A stretch of DNA of 64,000 nucleotides from Profundibacterium mesophilum KAUST100406-0324 (GTDB lineage: Bacteria > Pseudomonadota > Alphaproteobacteria > Rhodobacterales > Rhodobacteraceae), in NCBI RefSeq assembly GCF_009835145.1, contig NZ_APKE01000014.1:248001-312000 (forward strand), read 5' to 3'. Below are positions 63,930 to 64,000 of this stretch, piece after piece (position 1 is the stretch's first letter; every line of letters starts with the position of its first letter). Below the pieces are notes generated by a model. The model saw nothing but the letters and a program-made list of their open reading frames with translations, had not been told where the DNA came from and did not search any database. The translations under genes were made by a program, and so were the position numbers.

Positions 63930-64000
63930 TTGGAACTCGTCATCATCTTCATCGTCTGTGCCGCCATCGTGCTGCTGCCCGTCTGGCTGCGCTGGCGCTT
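63930..64000 (+). CDS. Partial gene, hydrophobic N-terminus, cut by the window edge
   Basis: A TTG at 63930, preceded by GGAAGG at good spacing, opens a frame that runs to the window end. The 23 visible residues (LELVIIFIVCAAIVLLPVW, then basic) form a transmembrane segment. It is probably the third gene of the RpoE-controlled operon, or a membrane protein behind it. Nothing more can be said from this end. Confidence 0.55.
   Translation, partial: MELVIIFIVCAAIVLLPVWLRWR

Noticed and set aside
1-64000. tRNA, rRNA, CRISPR array, transposase or phage genes
   Set aside because: I saw no T-loop-like GGTTCGA contexts outside coding frames, no spaced direct repeats and no recombinase or transposase motifs. 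A tRNA or repeat-finder search would be the decisive check.

Overview
This window looks like chromosome from an alphaproteobacterium of the Rhodobacteraceae/Paracoccaceae (Rhodobacterales) group. The reasons are very GC-rich DNA with densely overlapping genes, a Rhodobacter-type porin, an RpoE-ChrR singlet-oxygen sigma/anti-sigma pair with a divergent flavoprotein/DUF1365 operon, a VPLPA-type C-terminal anchor signal, DUF3576, DUF3035 and SDHAF4-type small proteins, and local gene orders such as leuS-lptE-holA and rsmB-heparinase-purH-lspA. No species is claimed. I saw no phage, transposase, insertion sequence, CRISPR array, rRNA or tRNA. The window reads as core chromosome with a few accessory genes.

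Layout. 0-5 kb: leftward operon leuS, lptE, holA, GST. 5-8 kb: a lone glycosyltransferase, a DUF3576 lipoprotein and a porin with its own terminator. 8-10.4 kb: YggS-type PLP protein facing an L,D-transpeptidase coupled to ribA. 10.5-14.1 kb: response regulator, exonuclease III, thioredoxin-TPR chaperedoxin, Lon-N-domain protein, Trm112-like protein. 14-22 kb: ubiquinone hydroxylase (leftward), then amidase, DapC-like aminotransferase, ftsK and lolA. 22-31 kb: lytic transglycosylase, AEC carrier, hspQ, rhodanese, gamma-glutamyltransferase-like enzyme, STAS/HATPase regulatory pair, thiolase, free-methionine-sulfoxide reductase, homocysteine methyltransferase and a RluA-type pseudouridine synthase. 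31-33 kb: a ring-cleaving dioxygenase/hydrolase pair divergent from a 1-Cys peroxiredoxin. 33-36 kb: cyanide-insensitive-type bd oxidase with a 32-residue partner. 36-38 kb: Tat-exported L,D-transpeptidase and a VPLPA-tailed metalloprotease coupled to a small secreted protein. 38-41 kb: rpsO-pnp. 41-44 kb: accessory genes (haloacetate-dehalogenase-like hydrolase, large acidic protein). 44-47 kb: rbfA-DUF2233-truB-DUF1643, divergent from dapB. 47-53 kb: SDHAF4-type protein, rsmB, heparinase-like protein, purH, lspA. 53-57 kb: DUF3035 lipoprotein and an M16 peptidase pair. 57-60 kb: mutL-rmuC. 60-64 kb: rpoE-chrR and the divergent flavoprotein-DUF1365 operon, with a further membrane gene cut by the window edge.

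How the genes fit together. Several blocks serve the envelope: LptE, LolA, LspA, two L,D-transpeptidases, a lytic transglycosylase, the porin and DapB/DapC for meso-diaminopimelate. A second theme is oxidative and electrophile stress: RpoE-ChrR, peroxiredoxin, a ring-cleaving dioxygenase pair, methionine-sulfoxide repair, bd oxidase, CnoX and HspQ. The strongest regulatory signal is a pair of divergent TGATCC-N18-TA(A/T) promoters between rpoE and the flavoprotein gene. I found no clear wholly new system. The best candidates for follow-up are the RpoE-linked lipid operon, the acidic duplicated-domain protein, the metalloprotease pair and the electrophile-detoxification cluster. Most starts were picked from ribosome-binding sites and family N-termini; functions are from recognition of motifs, not from searches.
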